Position numbers and translations under genes: made by a program. Under the pieces are notes generated by a model that was not told where the DNA came from, ran no database searches, and saw only the letters and a list, made by a program, of their open reading frames with translations. A DNA stretch of 64,000 nt. Origin: JACMLD01 sp039919885. Lineage in GTDB: Bacteria; Bacteroidota; Bacteroidia; Chitinophagales; Chitinophagaceae. The DNA is taken from the NCBI GenBank assembly GCA_039919885.1, contig JBDSEV010000082.1:1-64000 (forward strand), written 5' to 3'. Below, in pieces: positions 54,640 to 62,671 of this stretch; positions within the stretch are counted from its first letter, which is position 1; the number at the start of each line of letters is the position of its first letter.

Positions 54640-56391
54640 ATGAAAAATATACTACTAAGAAAAAGAAACCCGGTCGCTTTTTGCATCGCTGCATTGCTGT
54701 TGCTGTCCTGCAGTAAAAAAAGCAATACCGCGTCGCCTCTCGTAGTTCCCCCAACCGATACCGTGGTTATCGTAACCCCCGCAGCAGATCCGCCCGTTGC
54801 GCCAACCATCGGTTTTTTTCTTGACGACTGGCAGCCCAAAACATTTACAACACCATCTTACAATGAAACCCCGCTGGCGGGCGGTATCGTAAACACGGTA
54901 ACGGTTGATGCTTCCAGTGTTATAACCAAAATTCCCTTGTCAGTATTTGGACACAATGCAGTTTGGTGGATGGGCCCGGTGGCGGGCGAGCCAAAATTTA
55001 TTGTACCGGTTACCAACCTGCATCCACATGTCATCCGGTTTCCGGGTGGTAGTTCTAGCGATGCATATTTTTGGAATGCGCAAGAGGATGCAAAGCCTGC
55101 GGATGCACCTGCTATGTTTACAAAAGACGATGGTACCAAAGAAGCTGCAGCGTTTATTTACGGCAAAACAAGTTTTAACTGGCAATGCAACCTGGATAAT
55201 TATTACAACATGTTGCAGCAAACAAATAACAAGGGGATTATTACTATCAATTATGGTTATGCGCGGTACGGCACTGGTGCCAACCCGGTAGCGGCTGCAG
55301 CGCACCTGGCGGCAGATTGGGTGCGGTACGATAATGGTCGTACGCAGTTATGGGAAGTGGGAAATGAAAACTATGGCAACTGGGAATGGGGCTACCGCAT
55401 TGATGTAGCTGCCAACAAAGATGGCCAGCCTGAATATTTAACCGGCGCATTGTATGGCCAGCATTTTAAAGTATTTGTTGATTCAATGCAGCAAGCGGCC
55501 GCGGAGATTGGCAAGAAGATTTATATTGGTGCAGTTGCAGCAGAAGCACCCGCGCCCGAGCCCTGGCAAACAAATACCCGCAAAACCTGGAATGCAGGTA
55601 TGGTGCCGGCAGCGAACGGAAAGGCAGATTTTTATGTGGCACACAATTACTTTACGCCGTATAATACCAATGCGAATGCTGATGTAATTTTAACGACTGC
55701 GCTTACTGAGCCTGCCACCATGATAAATTATATTACGCAAACGCTGCAGGCAAATGGGGCTGTTATTAAACCCATTGCCATGGATGAATGGAATATTACT
55801 TCCAATACTTCCAGGCAACAGGTGTCAAATGTAAGTGGTGTTTTTGCGACCCTCGTAATGGGGGAAGCATTGAAAAATAAATATGGAATGGCAGCCCGCT
55901 GGGATTTGTTAAACGGATGGAATAACGGCGATGATCATGGGCTATTTAGTTCGGGTGATGAGCCGGGTGCTGCCAAATGGGATCCACGGCCTTCTTTTTA
56001 CTACATGTACTTTATGCAAAAAATGCTGGGAGACAGGTTAGTGCCTGCGTCCGTGGTTGGCAACGTTGGCGTTAAAGCCTACGGGTCTACTTTCTCCTCT
56101 GGCCAGGCAGGGGTAACACTCGTAAATACCACTACTACCGCCCAGGTAACAGAAGTGAAACTTAAAAATTTTATTGTTGGTAACCGCTTCTATTGGTATA
56201 GCCTGGAAGGGGGCAATGACAATGCGGAATTTTCGAGAAAGGTATTGGTTAATGGTACTGGCCCCAGCGGTGTTGCCGGTGGTCCGGCCGACTATGCCGC
56301 GCTGAAAGCCAACTCAGCAGTAACTGCTACCGGCATCCGCGTTAGCATCCCGCCAAGGGGCGCTGTGTATATTGTTGTTGATAAAAAATAA
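54640..56391 (+). CDS. GH51-like clan A glycosidase lipoprotein
   Basis: A 583-residue lipoprotein (signal peptide ending LLLLSC, Cys24), followed by a Pro/Thr-rich linker, then a TIM barrel and C-terminal beta domain. The clan A acid/base is likely E243 (LWEVGNENYGNWEWG) and the nucleophile E383 (IAMDEWNI), both in the style of GH51 alpha-L-arabinofuranosidases; other segments are SVFGHNAVWW, RFPGGSSSDAYFWN and ARWDLLNGW. It lies between the GH130 and the epimerase genes of a mannobiose operon, where an arabinofuranosidase is not expected. A backbone endo-enzyme of a GH51-like or GH44-like kind is an alternative. Confidence 0.7.
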   Translation: MKNILLRKRNPVAFCIAALLLLSCSKKSNTASPLVVPPTDTVVIVTPAADPPVAPTIGFFLDDWQPKTFTTPSYNETPLAGGIVNTVTVDASSVITKIPLSVFGHNAVWWMGPVAGEPKFIVPVTNLHPHVIRFPGGSSSDAYFWNAQEDAKPADAPAMFTKDDGTKEAAAFIYGKTSFNWQCNLDNYYNMLQQTNNKGIITINYGYARYGTGANPVAAAAHLAADWVRYDNGRTQLWEVGNENYGNWEWGYRIDVAANKDGQPEYLTGALYGQHFKVFVDSMQQAAAEIGKKIYIGAVAAEAPAPEPWQTNTRKTWNAGMVPAANGKADFYVAHNYFTPYNTNANADVILTTALTEPATMINYITQTLQANGAVIKPIAMDEWNITSNTSRQQVSNVSGVFATLVMGEALKNKYGMAARWDLLNGWNNGDDHGLFSSGDEPGAAKWDPRPSFYYMYFMQKMLGDRLVPASVVGNVGVKAYGSTFSSGQAGVTLVNTTTTAQVTEVKLKNFIVGNRFYWYSLEGGNDNAEFSRKVLVNGTGPSGVAGGPADYAALKANSAVTATGIRVSIPPRGAVYIVVDKK

Positions 56392-56415
56392 TTGTGGTGT
56401 AAGAAATACCTGCGG

Positions 56416-57642
56416 ATGGATATAAAAAATTACAAACAGGAGTTAGCTGCGGAATTACGCCAGCTATTGGCGTATTGGATGGATCATTCCATTGACAAAA
56501 AACTGGGTGGATTTTATGGAAGCATTGATCAAAATAATAGCATTAATGCTGAAGCATCCAAAGGAGCTGTGCAGAATGCCCGTATACTCTGGACTTTTTC
56601 TGCGGCTTATAATTTTACAGGAGATAAAAAATATTTGCCGGTAGCTGAAAGGGCTTATGCTTATTTGATTGATCATTTTACAGATAAGGTATATGGCGGC
56701 GTATACTGGTCTGTTGATGCCCTGGGCAACCCGCTCAATCAGCGCAAGCAAATCTATGGCCTCGCGTTCTATCTGTATGGTCTGAGTGAATATTACCAGG
56801 GTGTAAAGGAGCCGTTGGTGTTGCAGCAGGCTGTTGCGTTATTCAAACTAATGGAAGAAAAAAGTTTTGACGCCATTCACAAGGGCTATTTCGAAGCTTT
56901 TGCCCGTGACTGGCAGCCCTTGTTGGATCTCAGGCTAAGCGACAAGGATGCCAATGAAAAGAAAACAATGAATACGCACCTGCATGTTATAGAAGCGTAT
57001 GCCACCCTCTACAAACAATGGCCTGATGACTTGCTGCGAAACCGGATTGTGCAATTGCTGCAAGTGTTTGATGAACATATGATTGATAAAAAAACAGGGC
57101 ACCTGGTGTTATTTTTTGATGAGTATTGGAAAGAAAAACCCGATGTTATTTCTTACGGGCACGATATTGAAGCGGCCTGGTTGCTGCAACAGTGCGCAGA
57201 AATAATAAAAGATGAACAGTGGATTGATAAAATGAAGCATTATGCAATTACTGTTACCCGCGCGGCCATGCAGGGACTGGATGCTGATGGCGGTCTTTGG
57301 TACGAGTATGATACTGCCGGCAACCACCTGGTAAAAGAAAAGCACTGGTGGCCGCAGGCGGAAGCAATGGTTGGTTTTTTTAATGCGTGGGAAATAACTG
57401 CAGACGCAAACTACCTGCATGCCTCGTTAAACAGCTGGCAGTTTATAAAAAAGTGGATCCGCGATGATGTGCACGGCGAATGGTTTTGGGGCGTGAATGA
57501 AGACCACACTGTTATGAAAGAAAATGACAAATTGGGGTTCTGGAAATGTCCTTACCACAATAGCAGGGCCTGTATGGAAATTATTAAACGAATAACGGCT
57601 CTCGAATCCTCAGCCACTGCACAATCGTTGGTGCCGGTTTAA
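56416..57642 (+). CDS. Cellobiose/mannobiose 2-epimerase
   Basis: A 408-residue (alpha/alpha)6 barrel of the N-acylglucosamine 2-epimerase/cellobiose 2-epimerase family. It converts mannobiose (Man-Man) to mannosylglucose (Man-Glc), the substrate of the GH130 enzyme upstream. The active-site signposts are NARILWTFSAAY (R56), MNTHLHVIEAYATLY (H188, H190), YGHDIEAAWLL (H249), HWWPQAEAMVGFF (H310) and KCPYHNSRACMEI (H381). The first Met of the longer frame (8 residues upstream) is less likely. It is the last gene of the operon and converges on the phosphatase gene after 10 bases. Confidence 0.9.
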   Translation: MDIKNYKQELAAELRQLLAYWMDHSIDKKLGGFYGSIDQNNSINAEASKGAVQNARILWTFSAAYNFTGDKKYLPVAERAYAYLIDHFTDKVYGGVYWSVDALGNPLNQRKQIYGLAFYLYGLSEYYQGVKEPLVLQQAVALFKLMEEKSFDAIHKGYFEAFARDWQPLLDLRLSDKDANEKKTMNTHLHVIEAYATLYKQWPDDLLRNRIVQLLQVFDEHMIDKKTGHLVLFFDEYWKEKPDVISYGHDIEAAWLLQQCAEIIKDEQWIDKMKHYAITVTRAAMQGLDADGGLWYEYDTAGNHLVKEKHWWPQAEAMVGFFNAWEITADANYLHASLNSWQFIKKWIRDDVHGEWFWGVNEDHTVMKENDKLGFWKCPYHNSRACMEIIKRITALESSATAQSLVPV

Positions 57643-57652
57643 CCAGCGATGA

Positions 57653-58894
57653 CTATTTGTTTAGTATCCAATAATTGGCGGTATTATCCGCTGCTTCCAG
57701 CACAATTTTATGGAATGCAGATGATTGAACCGTTATCGGAAAAACGGCACTTTGTTTTGACAATGGAACGGTGCCCAACAGCGTATATGCATCTTTGCCG
57801 CCGGTTTTAATATTATTGGCCGGGCAGATCCAAATTTTTAAAGTGCCGGTCTTACCTAAGTTTTTCCAACTTATTTGCAGGCTGTCATTGTGGTACGCAA
57901 TCCGGGGATCGGTAAAAGAAAGGGGGCCTGTAAAAGCTGATCCATCCAGTTCAAAAGCATTGCCTGGCGGAATAGCGATGTGCATAAACCGGGCAATTGA
58001 TGGCATGATATCAGTCGCGGCAGTAAGTGGTGCGCGGAATTGCTGGTTGAGGTTTTTTGCGTTGGTAAATATCCAGCTGTCACGCTCCCGGTTGCTTTGC
58101 CCACCATGACCCTTGCCCGTGACAGCGTCCCGGCCATGATCAGTTGTTACAATAATCAGCCATTCTTCATTATGTTGCCGCTGCCGGTATTGAACCGCTT
58201 CCCTGATATATCCCACGCGTTTGTCCGCCAGCGTTATTGCGTTGTTGAATTCCGGACTATCACCGTGCATATGGCCCATATCGTCCGTGTATTCAAGGTA
58301 CACCCAGGAAAGATCGGGCGCTTTGTCTTTTATGGTTGCGGCAGCTTCCCTTGCTACCGATTCGTCGATGCGGCTCATGTAATCTTTCTTTTTGTCGTGC
58401 GGATAATTCACCGTGTCGTTTTCCAGTCCGTCGTATGCATAATCAATTCCAAAACTTCCGGTAGCCGCCATATTATCGCCTACCAGCTTGGTGCGGTTGT
58501 CTGCCCAACTAGAAAATATGCCAGTTTTTTTCTCCGGGTACTGTTGCTTCAACAGGCGGAATATAGTTGGATAATTATAATTCGGATCTGCAATATCATT
58601 GTCCCACACATTGTGTTTGTTTACCCATACGCCCGTCAGCACCGTGTTGTAGCCTACGGCTGAAATGGTAGGCGTTTGACTATAGCCGCCTTTTACGCCG
58701 CCTACGTACGAACGGGTGTAGCCCCCTTGCCTGGCAATTGCTTTCAGGTTGGGAAGGGGTAATTTTTCAATCAGGTCAGCAGGAATGCCATCCACAATAA
58801 TAAAAACAGTTTTTCTTATTTTTTGCTGGGCAAGCAGGAGAGAACAGGAGAACAATGAGCTTGTTAAAAGCAACAGGATAATTTTATATCCCAT
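57653..58894 (-). CDS. Alkaline-phosphatase-superfamily phosphodiesterase/pyrophosphatase-like
   Basis: A 413-residue exported enzyme of the nucleotide pyrophosphatase/phosphodiesterase branch (COG1524 type). A signal peptide MGYKIILLLLTSSLFSCSLLLAQQ has a Cys at 17 that might be lipidated or removed. VFIIVDGIPADL holds the first metal Asp (D35), TPTISAVGYNTVLTG the nucleophile position, where Ser78 aligns with the usual Thr, and TTDHGRD and GKGHGG the other metal ligands. The C-terminal 100 residues are a separate beta domain. The substrate (nucleotide, phospholipid head group or other) is unknown. Convergent with the epimerase gene. Confidence 0.85.
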   Translation of the reverse strand: MGYKIILLLLTSSLFSCSLLLAQQKIRKTVFIIVDGIPADLIEKLPLPNLKAIARQGGYTRSYVGGVKGGYSQTPTISAVGYNTVLTGVWVNKHNVWDNDIADPNYNYPTIFRLLKQQYPEKKTGIFSSWADNRTKLVGDNMAATGSFGIDYAYDGLENDTVNYPHDKKKDYMSRIDESVAREAAATIKDKAPDLSWVYLEYTDDMGHMHGDSPEFNNAITLADKRVGYIREAVQYRQRQHNEEWLIIVTTDHGRDAVTGKGHGGQSNRERDSWIFTNAKNLNQQFRAPLTAATDIMPSIARFMHIAIPPGNAFELDGSAFTGPLSFTDPRIAYHNDSLQISWKNLGKTGTLKIWICPANNIKTGGKDAYTLLGTVPLSKQSAVFPITVQSSAFHKIVLEAADNTANYWILNK

Positions 58895-59145
58895 GGCAGT
58901 GGTTTTTTGGACGGGCATCGTGTTATAATATGATTATCATTCAATGTAATAACTTTTCCGCACACGGGCCTGCAGTAAATTTGAAAAGTGTTTAACCTAA
59001 CAATTAATTAATTTCAGAAAATATTGCCTGGCATCGCACGGCTACAGTCAAATAACATTTCACCAAAAGGTAATGGTGGCGTTAAAGTAACAGTAGTATT
59101 GAAAAAAATATAGTCTTTTTAAGGGTTTAATTAATTAGCACACCA

Positions 59146-61689
59146 ATGGATACAAGAAGAGATTTCATAAAGAAAGCAGCGCTGCTTTCTGGCGGTACCG
59201 GTCTTGCTGGTATGCTGCCGGCAGCTGTTGTGAAAGCGATGGCCATTAACCCCGCGCCGGGTACCACCTACCAGGACGCGGAACATATTGTTATTCTGAT
59301 GCAGGAGAACCGATCGTTTGATCATGCCTATGGAACGTTGCAGGGTGTTCGGGGCTTTAATGATCCCCGTGCAATTGTTCAACCGGATAGCAACCTGGTG
59401 TGGCTGCAAAAAAATGCTGCCGGCGAAACGTATGCGCCGTTCCGGCTGAACATGAAAGAAACGAATGCTACGTGGCTGGGTTCATTGCCCCATTCCTGGA
59501 CGAACCAGGTAGATGCACGCAATGGGGGCAAACATGATAAATGGCTGATTGCAAAACCGTCCGGGCACAAGGGCTTTGCCAAGGTTCCGCTCACCATGGG
59601 CTATTACAACCGTGAAGACCTCCCTTTTTATTACTCGCTTGCGGATGCCTTTACAATCTGCGATCAGAATTTCAGTTCATCCTTAACCGGTACAACACCG
59701 AACCGGCTCTATCTATGGAGCGGAACGGTAAGAGCGGCGCCGCATGCAGCATCGTTTGCCCATGTCCGTAATGAAGACGTGGATTTTTTCAAACCGGCAA
59801 ACTGGACTACTTTTCCGGAAAGACTGGAGGAAAATGATATTTCCTGGAAAATATACCAGAACGAGATAAGCCTGCCCTCCGGCCTGGAAGGCGAAGAGGA
59901 TGCCTGGCTTTCTAATTTCACAGACAACCCCATCGAATTTTTTTCGCAGTACAATGTGCAATACGCTGCGTCCTATTCAAAATACTGCACCCAACTCCTG
60001 GAAAAACTTCCCGGAGAAATTGAAACGTTAAAAACGCAAATAAAAACGGTATTGCCGTCGTCTGCGAGCTACGCCTCACTGCAAAACAATCTCGCCGAAA
60101 AAGAATTGTGGCTGGCGAGGGCAACAGAAGCAAGCACCAGGTACACAAAAACAGCATTTGATGAGCTGCCCCAACGCGACAAAAATATTCATAAAAAGGC
60201 ATTCACAATAAATAATAGTCATCCGCATTACCGGCAGTTGGAAACGCTGCAGTACAGCGATGGGGGCGTGCAACGTGAAATGAAAGTGCCCAAAGGCGAT
60301 GTGCTGCACCAGTTCCGGCAGGATGTTGATACCGGAAAATTACCCACGGTTTCGTGGATTGTCGGACCTGAAAATTTCTCCGATCATCCTGGCGCTCCGT
60401 GGTACGGTGCATGGTATGTTGCTGAAGTAATGGACATCCTTACCAAACAACCAGCGGTCTGGAAAAAAACAATTTTTATTCTTTGTTACGATGAGAACGA
60501 TGGTTATTTTGATCATGTGCCGCCATTTGTAGCACCCGATCCGTCTAACAAGGAAAGCGGCCAGGTTTCTGCGGGTATTGACGCGGCTACAGAATTTGTA
60601 ACGATGGCGCAGGACACAACAAAATATGCTGCACCCCATGCACGCGAAAGCCCGATAGGATTGGGCTACCGGGTGCCGCTGGTGATTGCTTCACCCTGGA
60701 GCAGGGGAGGCGCTGTATGTTCGCAAGTGTTTGACCATACTTCGATTATTCAGTTCATGGAAAAATTTCTTAGTAAAAAAATTAATAAAAAGATTGAGGA
60801 ACCAAACATCAGCCAGTGGCGCAGGACAGTTTGCGGCGACCTGACGGCAGTATTCAAACCGTACAATGGAGAAAAAATAACTGCCGCACTGCCGGTGGTA
60901 AGTAAGGAAACTTTTTTTGAAAGTATTCAAAATGCGCGGTTTAAAAAAGACCCGTCGGGTTACCGTCCCTTGTCGGGTAACGATATAACGGCCATCAACA
61001 ATCGAACTGCAAACACGCCAATGATGCCGGCGCAGGAGAAAGGAATCCGGCCTGCCTGTTCTATTCCATATGAATTATATGCTGACGGAAGAATACTAGC
61101 TGAACCTAAGATTTTTAAAATAACGTTTTGTGCCGGCACCACAAGTTTCGGTTTGCGGTCAGCCGGGGCTCCCTTTTTGGTTTATGCGCATATGTCCGGC
61201 GGCATGCAGGTGCGATCATATGCTGTTTCGGCGGGTGATATTATTGCTGATGAATGGAAAATCGCAGATTTCCGGGATGGACTATATCACCTCAGTTTAT
61301 ATGGCCCGAACGGATTTTTCCGGGAGTTCAGAGGTAGTGCCGGGGATCCGCCGGTTACCGTAAATGTTGCTTATGAAAGTGCTAACGGAAAAAATAAAAA
61401 ACTTACAGGGAATATTGAAATAAAAATTGTGAATCAGCATAAGGCGGATCATACACTGGAAGTTATTGACAATTCATATTCCGGTAGGCCGCAAACAGTA
61501 GTCGCGCACGGAATCAAATCAACGGTACTCAATCTTTCGAAGAGTTTCGGATGGTATGATTTTACGGTGCGGGTAAAAGGATTCCAGTTATTTGAAATGA
61601 GGTTTGCGGGTCATGTGGAAACAGGCCAGGCCGGTTTTACAGATCCATTAATGGGCGGGGTGCTGGGGGAAGCGGCTAGTAAAGTTTAA
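59146..61689 (+). CDS. Tat-exported phosphocholine-type phospholipase C
   Basis: An 847-residue enzyme. The N-terminus MDTRRDFIKKAALLSGG is a twin-arginine signal. The catalytic domain follows the PlcC/AcpA pattern: IVILMQENRSFDHAYGTLQG with a metal Glu, SLTGTTPNRLYLWSG with the Thr nucleophile, LCYDENDGYFDHVPP and IGLGYRVPLVIASPW with further metal ligands. Two C-terminal beta domains (about 630-730 and 740-840) match those of bacterial phospholipase C. It should hydrolyse phosphatidylcholine or sphingomyelin to release phosphocholine in the periplasm or outside. No export partner or regulator is nearby. Confidence 0.9.
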   Translation: MDTRRDFIKKAALLSGGTGLAGMLPAAVVKAMAINPAPGTTYQDAEHIVILMQENRSFDHAYGTLQGVRGFNDPRAIVQPDSNLVWLQKNAAGETYAPFRLNMKETNATWLGSLPHSWTNQVDARNGGKHDKWLIAKPSGHKGFAKVPLTMGYYNREDLPFYYSLADAFTICDQNFSSSLTGTTPNRLYLWSGTVRAAPHAASFAHVRNEDVDFFKPANWTTFPERLEENDISWKIYQNEISLPSGLEGEEDAWLSNFTDNPIEFFSQYNVQYAASYSKYCTQLLEKLPGEIETLKTQIKTVLPSSASYASLQNNLAEKELWLARATEASTRYTKTAFDELPQRDKNIHKKAFTINNSHPHYRQLETLQYSDGGVQREMKVPKGDVLHQFRQDVDTGKLPTVSWIVGPENFSDHPGAPWYGAWYVAEVMDILTKQPAVWKKTIFILCYDENDGYFDHVPPFVAPDPSNKESGQVSAGIDAATEFVTMAQDTTKYAAPHARESPIGLGYRVPLVIASPWSRGGAVCSQVFDHTSIIQFMEKFLSKKINKKIEEPNISQWRRTVCGDLTAVFKPYNGEKITAALPVVSKETFFESIQNARFKKDPSGYRPLSGNDITAINNRTANTPMMPAQEKGIRPACSIPYELYADGRILAEPKIFKITFCAGTTSFGLRSAGAPFLVYAHMSGGMQVRSYAVSAGDIIADEWKIADFRDGLYHLSLYGPNGFFREFRGSAGDPPVTVNVAYESANGKNKKLTGNIEIKIVNQHKADHTLEVIDNSYSGRPQTVVAHGIKSTVLNLSKSFGWYDFTVRVKGFQLFEMRFAGHVETGQAGFTDPLMGGVLGEAASKV

Positions 61690-61700
61690 CCTGTCCGGGT

Positions 61701-62450
61701 TTACTTTTTACGAAAATCAAAATTCTGAAAGAAAAATATCCTTGCCGCGTGAATGTTTTTATACCTGTTACCAGGCGATAATTGCTGGAAAAGATTCATG
61801 TAGCCGAACTGCACGTTACTGCTTTTCGAAACCTGGTATTTGAGACCCAGGAAGAGTCGATTCTGATCATAATAGTTGTATACAATCTCTTTTCCAAAAT
61901 TAATGTGCAGTTCATCGTTCGCAATAAATGAAACGCTGTGTGCCAGTACGCCGTCGTTTAACAAAGGAATTTCGTACCAGATATTATAACGCAGCCGCCA
62001 GTTAAAATTGTGTCCGTCCCCGAGGGTAGAATCGGTCGCGATTTTCCTCCTGAAGCGTTCTTCAAGTCGGATCCATTGCATTAGTTTAGTTTTTTTAAAT
62101 GCAGTATGCCATTGCAGCTGTTGCCAGGGGCGGTGTTCGGTTTGAGTAATTCCTTTATGATTATCGCCCGGGTAAATGAATATGCGGCCGTAGCCCAGTG
62201 TAAATTTTGTGTTGTTATTTACATAATAAGTGAGGCCTAAACGGAGGATAGACTGCGAAAAACTATTCGTCAATTCTTCCTTCGTGCGCAGGTGAAAATC
62301 CGCCCACATACCCCATTTATTGGTGAATCTTGCCTGGCCGGAATATCCCATCCAGATCTGTTCAATATTTTCAGTGCTTTTTAAAGGTTGTGCACAAAGG
62401 TGGCCGGCAGCTATTGTAAGCAGCAAGATAATTGTAAGGGTTCTTTTCAT
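61701..62450 (-). CDS. DUF2490 outer-membrane beta-barrel protein
   Basis: A 249-residue outer-membrane protein of the DUF2490 family, with signal peptide MKRTLTIILLLTIAAGHLCAQ and about 12 short amphipathic strands (NKWGMWADFHLRTKEELTNSF, FNWRLRYNIWYEIPL, RLFLGLKYQVSKSSNVQFGYMNL), ending in an aromatic residue pattern ARIFFFQNFDF. Function unknown. A longer frame upstream lacks homologous character, and the ATG at 62450 is set by a -7 element. It lies 11 bases from the phospholipase gene end (convergent). Confidence 0.82.
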   Translation of the reverse strand: MKRTLTIILLLTIAAGHLCAQPLKSTENIEQIWMGYSGQARFTNKWGMWADFHLRTKEELTNSFSQSILRLGLTYYVNNNTKFTLGYGRIFIYPGDNHKGITQTEHRPWQQLQWHTAFKKTKLMQWIRLEERFRRKIATDSTLGDGHNFNWRLRYNIWYEIPLLNDGVLAHSVSFIANDELHINFGKEIVYNYYDQNRLFLGLKYQVSKSSNVQFGYMNLFQQLSPGNRYKNIHAARIFFFQNFDFRKK

Positions 62451-62456
62451 CTTGCG

Positions 62457-62489
62457 CAAAAATAAATAAAAAATCTTCTCTTTAAGCAA
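62457..62489 (-). promoter_or_regulatory. Promoter for the DUF2490 gene
   Basis: On the minus strand: TTG (62487-62489), 22 bases, then TATTTTTG (62457-62464), ending 6 bases before the ATG. The mRNA would be leaderless or almost so. Confidence 0.6.
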
Positions 62490-62596
62490 GGCGAGGGTTA
62501 CCCATTTCTTCGACAATGTAGGTAACCAGGCTGAACATTGTGCAGGGGCAACTGGTAAAACGGTGAGCCAGCCGGGCTTTGTGCCTTTACCACTAT

Positions 62597-62627
62597 GAAA
62601 ACGGCACGGTATTTTTTCCGTGCCGTT
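62597..62627 (-). terminator. Terminator after the TonB-dependent receptor
   Basis: A 10-bp stem (AACGGCACGG paired with CCGTGCCGTT), with T-rich sequence after it on the minus strand. Confidence 0.85.
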
Positions 62628-62671
62628 CGCTATCATGCATGCTAAACAAATTTAAAACGAGAAAATGTTTT

